The notes under the pieces: model-generated
The model's database searches: none
Told to the model about the DNA's origin: nothing
What the model saw: the letters and a program-made list of their open reading frames with translations, nothing else
Made by a program: the position numbers and the translations under genes
Shown here: positions 26,861 to 35,000 of the stretch, one piece after another
How positions within the stretch are numbered: the first letter of the stretch is position 1
How the letters are laid out: the number at the start of each line of letters is the position of its first letter
Assembly (NCBI GenBank): GCA_965601975.1
Contig: OZ271856.1
Span: 682,001-746,000 of the forward strand
From: JANQIO01 sp965601975
Lineage (GTDB): Bacteria > Pseudomonadota > Gammaproteobacteria > Pseudomonadales > Halieaceae
Length of the DNA: 64,000 nucleotides
Reading direction: 5' to 3'

Positions 26861-28106
26861 GGCGGCGGTCAGCTGGCAAGAGGCGATACTCAATCGCCGC
26901 ATGCTCATTTGTGTCTTCACCGGCTTCGCCTCCGGCATGCCCCTGTACGTCATTATCCAGTTGATGCCTGTGTGGCTTCTGGAGGGGGGCGTGAGTATCG
27001 GTGAAATCGGCCTGTTTTCACTGGTCGGCTTGCCCTACATCCTGAAGTTCCTGTGGGCGCCGCTGATGGATCGCTACCTGCCCCCCTTCCTGGGGCGCCG
27101 CCGGGGCTGGATGCTGGTCACCCAGCTGCTGCTACTGCTGTTCATCGGCACCCTGGGCATGTTCGAGCCTGCCGTGGATCTCGACGCCATTGTTGTCGTC
27201 GCCGCAGCTGTCGTGTTGGCCAGCGCCAGCCAGGACATTGTTCTGGACGCCTATCGGCGAGAGATCCTGCCCGATCACGAACTGGGCCTGGGCAACTCCA
27301 TTCACGTGCAGGCCTACCGTATCTCGAGCCTGGTACCCGGAGCGCTTTCGCTGGTATTGGCGGACCACCTGCCCTGGAGCAGTGTGTTCTGGATCACCGG
27401 CGGATTCATGGCCGTCGGTCTCGCCCTCAGCCTGGCGGCTTCGGAACCCGAAACGGAGCTGCCACCGGCGCAGGGCCTGCTGGGATCAGTGATAGCGCCT
27501 TTCCTCGAGTACTGGAAACGTCGCGGCTGGCGATCGGTGCTGTTGGTGCTGTCCTTCCTGTTCCTGTACAAGCTGGGCGACAGTATGGCGACGGCGCTTT
27601 CCACGGTGTTCTACCGGGACCTGGGATTCAGCAAAACCGAAATCGGGCTGGTGGCAAAAAATGCAGCGCTATGGCCGGCCATTATTGGCGGTCTGCTGGG
27701 TGGCCTCATCATGATTCGGTTGGGCATCAACCGGGCGCTGTGGCTGTTTGGCGTCGTCCAGGTTGTGAGCATCCTGGGATTCGCAGTGCTGGCGGAGGCG
27801 GGTGCGGTGCTGTGGTTGCTGGCGGTCGTGATCAGCTTCGAATACCTCGGGGTGGGCCTGGGCACCGCCGCTTTCGTGGCGTTTATCGCCCGCGAGACCA
27901 GCAAGACCTACGCGGCGACCCAGATCGCGCTGTTCACGGCGATTACCGCGATCCCCCGCACCTTTGTGAACGCCTCGACGGGATATATCGTCGAGTCCAT
28001 CGGCTGGACCGAGTTTTTCCTGCTCTGCGCGCTGGTGGCGCTGCCGGGTATGGTGTTGCTGTGGTGGGTGGCGCCCTGGCGCGGGAATGGCGAAGAGATT
28101 GCCTAG
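26853..28106 (+). CDS. ampG: AmpG-family MFS permease
   Basis: 417 residues from TTG 26853, twelve predicted membrane helices. Residues 65-85 (APLMDRYLPPFLGRRRGWM) and ASASQDIVLDAYRREILP are the signature loops of AmpG, the inner-membrane importer of GlcNAc-anhydro-muropeptides in cell-wall recycling. The length is shorter than E. coli AmpG (about 490) and lacks its last two helices, as in other short AmpG forms. Its place at the end of a glycosyltransferase operon is unusual, so a role with another glycan fragment cannot be excluded. It overlaps the atl gene tail-to-tail by 4 bp. Confidence 0.82.
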   Translation: MTEAAVSWQEAILNRRMLICVFTGFASGMPLYVIIQLMPVWLLEGGVSIGEIGLFSLVGLPYILKFLWAPLMDRYLPPFLGRRRGWMLVTQLLLLLFIGTLGMFEPAVDLDAIVVVAAAVVLASASQDIVLDAYRREILPDHELGLGNSIHVQAYRISSLVPGALSLVLADHLPWSSVFWITGGFMAVGLALSLAASEPETELPPAQGLLGSVIAPFLEYWKRRGWRSVLLVLSFLFLYKLGDSMATALSTVFYRDLGFSKTEIGLVAKNAALWPAIIGGLLGGLIMIRLGINRALWLFGVVQVVSILGFAVLAEAGAVLWLLAVVISFEYLGVGLGTAAFVAFIARETSKTYAATQIALFTAITAIPRTFVNASTGYIVESIGWTEFFLLCALVALPGMVLLWWVAPWRGNGEEIA

Positions 28107-28456
28107 TCTGTACCTCTCCACCAGAATCCCGAAGAACTTAGCCGGCCGTTCTCGTTGAACGTGACCCCCTCGGCCTTGAGCCGCTTGCGCTGCTCCCGGT
28201 AGCCGCGGGACCCTTCCGGCATGGAGATACGGCCCTGGCTGTTGATCACCCTGAACCAGGGGATTTTGGTGTCCCGTGGCAGGTGGCGCAGGGCCCAGGC
28301 GGTCTGGCGTGCGCCGTTGGGAATGCCCGCCAGTTTGGCCACCTCGCCGTAGCTGCAGACCCGCCCCGGGGGTATCGCATTGATCACCTGCCAGATGCGC
28401 TGGCGCCGGTCCGCCTGGGCGCGGTCCTTTTCCTCTTTAGAGGCGTATTCCACCAT
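28103..28456 (-). CDS. atl: alkyltransferase-like DNA repair protein (ATL)
   Basis: 117 residues, the MGMT/Ada C-terminal DNA-binding fold: IWQVINAIPPGRVCSYGEVA (helix-turn-helix entry) and AWALRHLPRDTKIPWFRVIN. The catalytic PCHRV of O6-alkylguanine transferases is replaced by PWFRV, so the acceptor cysteine is absent. ATL proteins bind O6-alkylguanine and hand it to nucleotide excision repair. The start at 28456 lies 20 bp inside the end of the upstream SDR gene. Confidence 0.88.
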   Translation of the reverse strand: MVEYASKEEKDRAQADRRQRIWQVINAIPPGRVCSYGEVAKLAGIPNGARQTAWALRHLPRDTKIPWFRVINSQGRISMPEGSRGYREQRKRLKAEGVTFNENGRLSSSGFWWRGTD

Positions 28457-29198
28457 CGGTTTCGATCACCCGGCCGGTGATGTAGTCATTTTCAAACAGG
28501 AACACGGCGGTGTGGGCGATTTCCTCGGGCTCTCCGACCCGACCCAGGGGAATCTGCGACTCCATTTTCGCCAGCGCCTCGGGCTTCATGGAGGCCACCA
28601 TTTCGGTACCGACAAAGCCCGGTGCAATGGCCGCGGTGCGAATGCCGTACCGCGCCAGCTCCTTGCCCCAACTCACCGCCATGGTGGCGACGCCGGCCTT
28701 GGCGGCGGAGTAGTTGGTCTGGCCCATGTTGCCGGCCCGCGATACGGAGGAGATATTGATGATCAGGCCGCCGCTGCCCTGCTCGATCATCTTGACCGCG
28801 GCCTGGCGGCCGCACAGGAATACCCCGGTGAGGTTCACGTCGATCACCGCCTGCCACTCCGCCAGGCTCATGGTCTTGACGATCTCGCCGTCCTTCACCT
28901 TGACCAGCATGCCGTCCCGGAGGATTCCGGCGTTGTTGACCAGGCCGTCCAGGCGGCCGAGGTCGGCGACCACGCTGTCGAACAGGCTGACCACCTCATC
29001 TTCGCTGGCAATATTGGCGATATAGGCGCGGGCGTCGCCGCCGGCTTCCTTACACAGGGCCACGGTTTCGTCGAGCCGCTCCTGGTTGAGGTCTGCCAGC
29101 GCCAGCACTGCACCCTTGCCGGCGAGGCCGACGGCGATGGCGCGGCCCAGTCCCTGTCCGCCACCGGTGACCACGATGACCTTGTCTTTCAAATCCAT
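28437..29198 (-). CDS. SDR-family oxidoreductase, FabG-like
   Basis: 253 residues from ATG 29198, preceded by GGGGAGA. Classical short-chain dehydrogenase: TGGGQGLGRAIAVGLA for NAD(P) binding, VNNAG, Ser in IISSVSR-like INISSVSRAGN, catalytic YSAAK, and C-terminal TGRVIETDGGIRL. FabG or PhaB-type 3-oxoacyl reductases are the nearest well-known relatives, but no acyl-carrier or PHA gene is adjacent, so the substrate is open. A longer open frame upstream, to 29462, has no RBS and runs through non-coding sequence. Confidence 0.88.
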   Translation of the reverse strand: MDLKDKVIVVTGGGQGLGRAIAVGLAGKGAVLALADLNQERLDETVALCKEAGGDARAYIANIASEDEVVSLFDSVVADLGRLDGLVNNAGILRDGMLVKVKDGEIVKTMSLAEWQAVIDVNLTGVFLCGRQAAVKMIEQGSGGLIINISSVSRAGNMGQTNYSAAKAGVATMAVSWGKELARYGIRTAAIAPGFVGTEMVASMKPEALAKMESQIPLGRVGEPEEIAHTAVFLFENDYITGRVIETDGGIRL

Positions 29199-29313
29199 GG
29201 TGAAATCTCCCCGTTGGTGGCGGGGCAGTCTACACCAAAGGGGGTCACTATGCCGGGATCCCGCCTGGCAGGAGCGCCTTGAACTCCTGCCCACCCGACC
29301 CCATAGTGAGCAT

Positions 29314-29829
29314 ATGCCTCTGATCTTTCTTCTATTCCCCTTCCTGGAGCTCTGGACGCTGATAGAGCTGGGCGCCGCCCAGGGCGCTTTCGTGGCCCTC
29401 GGCTGGGTAGCCCTGACCATCTTCGTCGGCCTGGGCATGATTCGCCGCCAGGGCCTCAGCATGATCCGGCAGATTCAGCGGGAGGCCGAGGGCGGCCTGA
29501 TCAGCACGCGTTTCCTGGGCGATGACCTGGCGGTCGTGACCAGCGGTATGCTGCTGATGATCCCAGGGCTGATCACCGACTGTATGGCCATCATCGTCCT
29601 GATCGGGCCGCTGCGACGGCGACTAATGGGCGCTGCCCCGGCGCATTTCCCGCCCGTGGATCGTGTGACGGTGACTCGCCGCTATACCTCAGACGGCGGG
29701 AAGACCTACACGGAAACACGCACCTTCACCGATTCCAGCACTGATTCCGGCACCGATTCTGGCACCAGGTCCCGGAACGACGACGCCAATGTGACCGTCG
29801 AGGGCGACTTTCGCCGCCTCGACGACTAG
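29314..29829 (+). CDS. fxsA: FxsA family membrane protein
   Basis: 171 residues from ATG 29314. The N-terminal MPLIFLLFPFLELWTLIELG, FVALGWVALTIFVGLGMIRRQG and LLMIPGLITDCMAIIVLIGP are the three diagnostic segments of FxsA, a cytoplasmic-membrane protein known from E. coli for affecting phage T7 exclusion by F. The hydrophilic tail is rich in Thr, Ser and Asp (SSTDSGTDSGTRS). It stands directly upstream of groES, a neighbourhood also seen in E. coli. The upstream open frame to 29086 is antisense to the SDR gene. Confidence 0.93.
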   Translation: MPLIFLLFPFLELWTLIELGAAQGAFVALGWVALTIFVGLGMIRRQGLSMIRQIQREAEGGLISTRFLGDDLAVVTSGMLLMIPGLITDCMAIIVLIGPLRRRLMGAAPAHFPPVDRVTVTRRYTSDGGKTYTETRTFTDSSTDSGTDSGTRSRNDDANVTVEGDFRRLDD

Positions 29830-29841
29830 CCCCCGGGTGTC

Positions 29842-29869
29842 TTGACCTCGGCAAATTCCTGACTATGAT
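29842..29869 (+). promoter_or_regulatory. sigma-70 promoter of groES-groEL
   Basis: TTGACC (29842-29847), 16-bp spacer, TATGAT (29864-29869). The -10 abuts the CIRCE operator, so a bound repressor would cover the start site. Confidence 0.75.
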
Positions 29870-29895
29870 TAGCACTCCCCGGGGGAGAGTGCTAA
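29869..29895 (+). promoter_or_regulatory. CIRCE operator (HrcA binding site)
   Basis: TTAGCACTC (29869-29877), nine-base spacer, GAGTGCTAA (29887-29895). This is an exact match to the CIRCE consensus, including the 9-bp spacing. HrcA repressor bound here would block the overlapping promoter until protein folding stress. No hrcA gene is in the window. Confidence 0.93.
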
Positions 29896-29932
29896 TTTTT
29901 TGGCAATCTTCCCTGAAAGTGCCAGAACAGGG

Positions 29933-29958
29933 CTTGAAATCCTGACAGCCGTCCCCAG
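29933..29958 (+). promoter_or_regulatory. putative sigma-32 heat-shock promoter of groES
   Basis: CTTGAAA (29933-29939), 13-bp spacer, CCCCAG (29953-29958), close to the sigma-32 consensus CTTGAAA-N11-16-CCCCAT. It lies downstream of CIRCE, about 80 bp before the groES start, so it could fire independently of the HrcA-controlled promoter or be roadblocked by it. Confidence 0.6.
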
Positions 29959-30036
29959 AACACCGGGCATCCGGCGAGTTCCGCGACAAGATACGGGAAC
30001 CCGGCATAACAAACCGTCATTTGGAGAGTAAAACCG

Positions 30037-30327
30037 ATGAATATCCGTCCGTTGTACGACCGTGTAGTTATCCGTCGTAACGCAGAGGAAGAAACCACGG
30101 CCGGGGGCATCGTCCTGCCCGGTTCCGCCAAAGAAAAGCCCAACCAGGGCGAAGTGGTTGCTGTTGGCGAAGGCAAAGCCCTCGACAGCGGCGAGACCCG
30201 TCCGCTGGCCGTCAAGGTCGGTGACACGGTGGTCTTCGGCCAGTATGCCGGCAGCAACACCATCGAGCTGGACGGCGAAGAGCTGATCATCATGGGCGAA
30301 AGCGAAATCTACGCGGTTGTCGAGTAA
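30037..30327 (+). CDS. groES: co-chaperonin GroES
   Basis: 96 residues, full length. MNIRPLYDRVVIRRNAEEET, the mobile loop GGIVLPGSAKEKP, and VVFGQYAGSNTIELDGEEL are typical. The heptameric lid binds GroEL through the mobile loop in the cytoplasm. RBS GGAGAG about 7 bp upstream. It is followed by groEL after 50 bp on the same transcript. Confidence 0.98.
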   Translation: MNIRPLYDRVVIRRNAEEETTAGGIVLPGSAKEKPNQGEVVAVGEGKALDSGETRPLAVKVGDTVVFGQYAGSNTIELDGEELIIMGESEIYAVVE

Positions 30328-30377
30328 GGCAACAGGCCCCACCAACGAATTTGCAACGAGAGTAAAGGAACAGAATC

Positions 30378-32015
<1,638 letters not shown>

Positions 32016-32038
32016 GCCACCTGGCACCTTGCTACTGA

Positions 32039-32066
32039 AAAGCCTCGCTCATGCGGGGCTTTTTTT
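32039..32066 (+). terminator. rho-independent terminator of groESL
   Basis: AAGCCTCGC / GCGGGGCTT stem (one G-T pair), TCAT loop, then seven T. It lies 24 bp after the groEL stop. Confidence 0.92.
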
Positions 32067-32103
32067 CGCTTGATGGTTTATCTTCGTAGCTGGGAACGGG
32101 TGA

Positions 32104-32281
32104 AGCGTGCGGGCGGTCTTCGGAACGGGCGCGGGTGATGGTCCGTTTGCGGGCTGCTGCGGAACTCAACCATTTTTCGCTTTGCGAAAAATTGGGATTC
32201 AGACAATCCTCGCAGAAAGCCCCCGCAAACGGACCATCACCCAAGCTGCGCCCTGACTGTTCCGAATACCGCCCGCACGCT
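32104..32281. repeat. long palindromic element, copy 1
   Basis: 178-bp near-palindrome. Arm blocks pair outside-in: 32104-32116 with 32269-32281 (13 bp), 32119-32126 with 32259-32266 (8 bp), 32127-32132 with 32248-32253 (6 bp), and 32133-32153 with 32222-32242 (21 bp, perfect). The centre (32151-32221) is a core of about 70 bp shared, inverted, with copy 2. It contains a hairpin CCATTTTTCGC-TTT-GCGAAAAATTGG flanked by ACTCAA and GATTCAGAC, and CTGCG/CGCAG. No gene is supported here; open frames crossing it are by-products of the repeats. Function unknown. Confidence 0.9.
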
Positions 32282-32356
32282 CCACCCTCCGAGCCAACGA
32301 ATAATGTTCTTCAGCAAATACCCGTCGATCTTTTCTTATTCAAGATGGCGTTTTCG

Positions 32357-32412
32357 TGGGTGCGTTTTGGCCTTGCAGCGGGGTTTGCGAACAATCAGGG
32401 TGCTGCTTGGGT
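32357..32412 (+). repeat. 56-bp imperfect direct repeat, with core remnant
   Basis: This block aligns without gaps, at about 80% identity by eye, to 32454-32509, the left arm of copy 2. Both contain TGCGAACAATCAGGGTGC followed by GCTTGGG. Just downstream, 32420-32439 resembles one end of the shared core (TCCTCGC then AGAA), in the orientation of copy 1. Together they look like a truncated third element. Between copies 1 and 2 nothing else is recognisable. Confidence 0.75.
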
Positions 32413-32458
32413 GAAAAGTAAGACTGTCCTCGCCAGAAGATATGGCGTTGATGTGGGG

Positions 32459-32652
32459 GCGCTTCGGCCTGGTCGGGGGGTATGCGAACAATCAGGGTGC
32501 CGCTTGGGCTCTGCCCCGGTTTCAGGAGCTTTCTGCGAGGACTGTTTGAATCCCAATTTTCCGCGAAGCGGAAAATGGTTGAGTTCCGCAGCAGCCTGAA
32601 ACCGGGGCAGAGCCCGCACCCGTTCGCATACCCCCCGACCAGGTCGAAGCGC
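32459..32652. repeat. long palindromic element, copy 2 (inverted core)
   Basis: 194-bp near-palindrome. The outer arms 32459-32489 and 32622-32652 pair at 30 of 31 positions, and the inner arms 32506-32526 and 32595-32615 pair perfectly over 21 bp, with an asymmetric internal loop between them. The core (about 32527-32594) is copy 1's core in reverse complement. Its hairpin is CCAATTTTCCGC-GAA-GCGGAAAATGG, differing from copy 1 by a compensating base-pair change. The arms are unrelated in sequence to those of copy 1. It ends 13 bp from the sodB stop and could terminate that transcript. Confidence 0.9.
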
Positions 32653-32665
32653 GGGCTCGATCCAA

Positions 32666-33247
32666 TCAAGCCATGTTAGAAGCAGCGAACTTCCAGTTGA
32701 CCACCGCCCAGAAGGCTTCCAGATAAGCAGGTCGTGCGTTGCGGTAGTCGATGTAGTAGGCATGCTCCCACACGTCGCAGGTGAGGAGGGGGGTTAGGCC
32801 ATCCTGGGTCAGCGGGGTTTCCGCATCATCCGTGTTGACGATATCGAGGGTGCCGTCGGCGGCCTGGACCAGCCAGGTCCAGCCGGAGCCGAAATTGCCG
32901 GCGGCGCTGGCGCTGAACTGTTCCTTGAAGGCCTCGACCGAGCCGAATGCGGCTTTGATGGCGTCCGCCAGGGCGCCTTCCGGCTCGCCGCCGCCGTTGG
33001 GGCTCAGGCTGTGCCAGTAGAAAGTGTGGTTCCAGATCTGGGCGGCGTTGTTGAACAGGCCGCCGCTGGAGTTCCTGATGATGTCTTCCAGGGATTGGTC
33101 TGCCATGTCCGTGCCTTCCACCATGCTGTTTAGCTTGTCGACATAGCTGGCGTGATGCTTGCCGTAGTGGAAGTCCAGGGTCTCTTCGGAGATGTGGGGC
33201 GCCAGCGCATCGCGGGCGTAGGGAAGTTCCGGCAGTTCAAAGGCCAT
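32666..33247 (-). CDS. sodB: iron superoxide dismutase SodB
   Basis: 193 residues from ATG 33247 (AAGGAGCA RBS); the frame extends upstream to 33478 without support. MAFELPELPYARDALAPHIS, metal ligands in FHYGKHHASYV, WNHTFYW and DVWEHAYYIDY. The NNAAQIWNHTFYW segment, with Gln in the outer sphere, marks the iron type rather than the manganese type. A cytoplasmic dimer that dismutates superoxide. Monocistronic, leftward, ending against repeat copy 2. Confidence 0.97.
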   Translation of the reverse strand: MAFELPELPYARDALAPHISEETLDFHYGKHHASYVDKLNSMVEGTDMADQSLEDIIRNSSGGLFNNAAQIWNHTFYWHSLSPNGGGEPEGALADAIKAAFGSVEAFKEQFSASAAGNFGSGWTWLVQAADGTLDIVNTDDAETPLTQDGLTPLLTCDVWEHAYYIDYRNARPAYLEAFWAVVNWKFAASNMA

Positions 33248-33335
33248 GCTGTGCTCCTTGCTTGGATATTGGCTCGGGTGAGAATCGCGAAGGATACGCA
33301 TATCTGGAGCGTGCCGATCAGCTGTGTAAACCACG

Positions 33336-33363
33336 TTCCACGGCACCGGGCTGCGTGTATAAT
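33336..33363 (+). promoter_or_regulatory. putative promoter of the PuuD-like gene
   Basis: TTCCAC (33336-33341), 16-bp spacer, TATAAT (33358-33363), in the 160-bp region divergent from sodB. GGAGGA at about 33394 is the RBS for the ATG at 33408. Confidence 0.5.
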
Positions 33364-33407
33364 TCGGGCGGGTTCGAATTGAATAATAGAAACATGGAGG
33401 AAATGTC

Positions 33408-34070
33408 ATGACTGGCGACATCGTCGAATTCATTTTTCGCTGGTTCCACGGGATCTTCGGTATTGTCTGGATCGGCATGCTGTACTACTTCAACTTCGTG
33501 CAGACCGAGTACTTCAAGGAGGCGGAGGCCGACGCAAAGGCCGATGCTATGAAGAAGCTGGCACCCCGGGCGCTGTGGTGGTTCCGGTGGGGGGCGATGT
33601 TCACGTTCCTGACTGGCCTGATCCTGCTCTACCTGACCGGTGCACACAGTAATTTCAAGGCAGCGCCTATTATCTGGATTGGTTCGGCGGCGGGGATACT
33701 GATGTTCCTCAACGTCTGGCTGATTATCTGGCCAAACCAGCAGGTGGTGCTGGGCATGAAAGAGGGGGACGGCCCGTCTTCCGCGGCCAAAGCAGGCCTG
33801 GCCTCGCGCACCAACACCCTGTTCTCCGGCCCGATGCTGTTCGGCATGCTGGGTAGCCAGAGCTTGCCGGTACTCTGGGGTAGCGGGGAGAACGCCGTCT
33901 ACGCAGCACAGCTGAACCCTGTCGCCGTGTGGATCTGCCTTGGCCTCATCGCACTGCTCGAGCTGAATGCCCTGTTCGGCAAGACGGGCCCCATGACGTC
34001 AGTCGTCGGCGTGATTCACTGCAGCATTGGTCTGGTTGTTGCCATCTGGGCCATACTGGTTCTCGTCTGA
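33408..34070 (+). CDS. PuuD-like urate hydroxylase N-terminal domain membrane protein
   Basis: 220 residues with about six membrane helices. FRWFHGIFGIVWIGMLYYFNFVQ near the N-terminus, ALWWFRWGAMFTFLTGLILL, and IWPNQQVVLG are the pattern of the membrane domain of PuuD (PF06181-type), which in the full-length enzyme carries a C-terminal cytochrome c. Here that cytochrome is absent, and no purine-catabolism genes are nearby, so urate oxidation is doubtful. Conserved His residues in the first helices could bind haem. Some databases name such proteins NusG antiterminators by error. Confidence 0.72.
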   Translation: MTGDIVEFIFRWFHGIFGIVWIGMLYYFNFVQTEYFKEAEADAKADAMKKLAPRALWWFRWGAMFTFLTGLILLYLTGAHSNFKAAPIIWIGSAAGILMFLNVWLIIWPNQQVVLGMKEGDGPSSAAKAGLASRTNTLFSGPMLFGMLGSQSLPVLWGSGENAVYAAQLNPVAVWICLGLIALLELNALFGKTGPMTSVVGVIHCSIGLVVAIWAILVLV

Positions 34071-34077
34071 TCATCCC

Positions 34078-34097
34078 GCCGGGCCCTCGGGCCCGGC
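34078..34097 (+). other. GC-rich perfect hairpin without T tract
   Basis: GCCGGGCCC-TC-GGGCCCGGC, 8 bp after the stop of the PuuD-like gene. It may attenuate or stabilise the transcript end; it lacks the U run of an intrinsic terminator. Confidence 0.6.
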
Positions 34098-34121
34098 CCA
34101 ATTCCTGAGTAGCACTGCGGT

Positions 34122-34895
34122 ATGAGTGAGAAGGCACCCGGCGGCAAAACCGGGGACATCAGCGGCATCCCACCGATTGTTCCAAGCCGGGACGAGGTCG
34201 CGAGCCGGCAGCAGGCGCGCAAGCCAGCACGCGGGAATCGCGGCGGAGCCTCGGCCGGCGGCGGTGCCGGCCTGCTCGCTCGCCTGTTTATCTGTGTCGC
34301 CCTGGTCGTGGCCACCGTGGCCTGTGCCTGGGCCTGGCAGCTGCAGCAGGAGCTGGACACGGCCGAGGATCTGCTGGTCCGCTATGAGAGCCGTATCAGT
34401 GACCTCGAAGACCGCTTGTCCGATACCGACGAGGGCATGAACCAGTCCTCGGCCAAGCTGGCGGCTGATATCAAATTCCTGAAGTCCGAAGTCGACAAGC
34501 TCTGGGGATCTGCCTGGCGGCGCAACAAGGCGGCTATCGCCGACCTGCAGAAAAGCCGCGACGATCTCAGCAGCAAAGTCTCCACGCTCACCCAAACCGA
34601 TACCGCCTATTCCCGACAGCTGCAGGCCCTGGGTTCCGACATCCAGAAGCTGCGGGCCGTGGCCAGCGACCTGGAGCGGCTGGTGACGACAGCCGACGCC
34701 AACCAGGCCCTGCTGGAGCGCCTGGGCGATGACGTCAGCCGCGCCACCCTGGACCTCGCCAGGCTGCAAAAGCGCATGGACAACGCCGAGGAATGGCAGG
34801 CGTCCGTCGATGCCTTCCGCAAGCAGGTCAACCAGAGCCTGCTGCAGCTGCGCCAGGGCATGTCCGGCGCGCCACCCACCGCCGGCGGCGAGTAA
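34122..34895 (+). CDS. single-pass membrane protein with periplasmic coiled coil, unknown function
   Basis: 257 residues. A basic, Gly/Ala-rich cytoplasmic N-terminus (about 1-48), one membrane helix (LLARLFICVALVVATVACAWAW, about 49-72), and then a long coiled coil to residue 240 (ISDLEDRLSDTDEGMNQSSA, LQKSRDDLSSKVSTL, LDLARLQKRMDNAEEW). No enzymatic motif. Similar proteins are encoded upstream of fumarase in pseudomonad-type genomes, so the neighbourhood is probably conserved. I do not recognise a function; scaffolding or envelope roles are possible. Confidence 0.7.
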   Translation: MSEKAPGGKTGDISGIPPIVPSRDEVASRQQARKPARGNRGGASAGGGAGLLARLFICVALVVATVACAWAWQLQQELDTAEDLLVRYESRISDLEDRLSDTDEGMNQSSAKLAADIKFLKSEVDKLWGSAWRRNKAAIADLQKSRDDLSSKVSTLTQTDTAYSRQLQALGSDIQKLRAVASDLERLVTTADANQALLERLGDDVSRATLDLARLQKRMDNAEEWQASVDAFRKQVNQSLLQLRQGMSGAPPTAGGE

Positions 34896-35000
34896 ACCGC
34901 GCGAAACGGGTGGGAAAGCACCGGGCTGTGTTCCCGGTGGTTATCGCATTCGATGTACAATAGCCGGCTACCCCAGTGATGTTTTGTGAGGCCCCCCTCG

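Noticed and set aside
32104..32652. attC sites of an integron cassette array
   Set aside because: ACTCAAC matches RYYYAAC, but there is no matching GTTRRRY at the other end of the hairpin, no cassette genes and no integrase.
32135..32763. Open frames through the palindromic repeats (plus 32135-32599, minus 32340-32763)
   Set aside because: They exist because the repeats lack stops in some frames; their peptides repeat because the DNA repeats, with no RBS or domain.
33248..33478. N-terminal extension of SodB to 33478
   Set aside because: The extension has no homology, crosses the divergent promoter region, and an RBS precedes the ATG at 33247.
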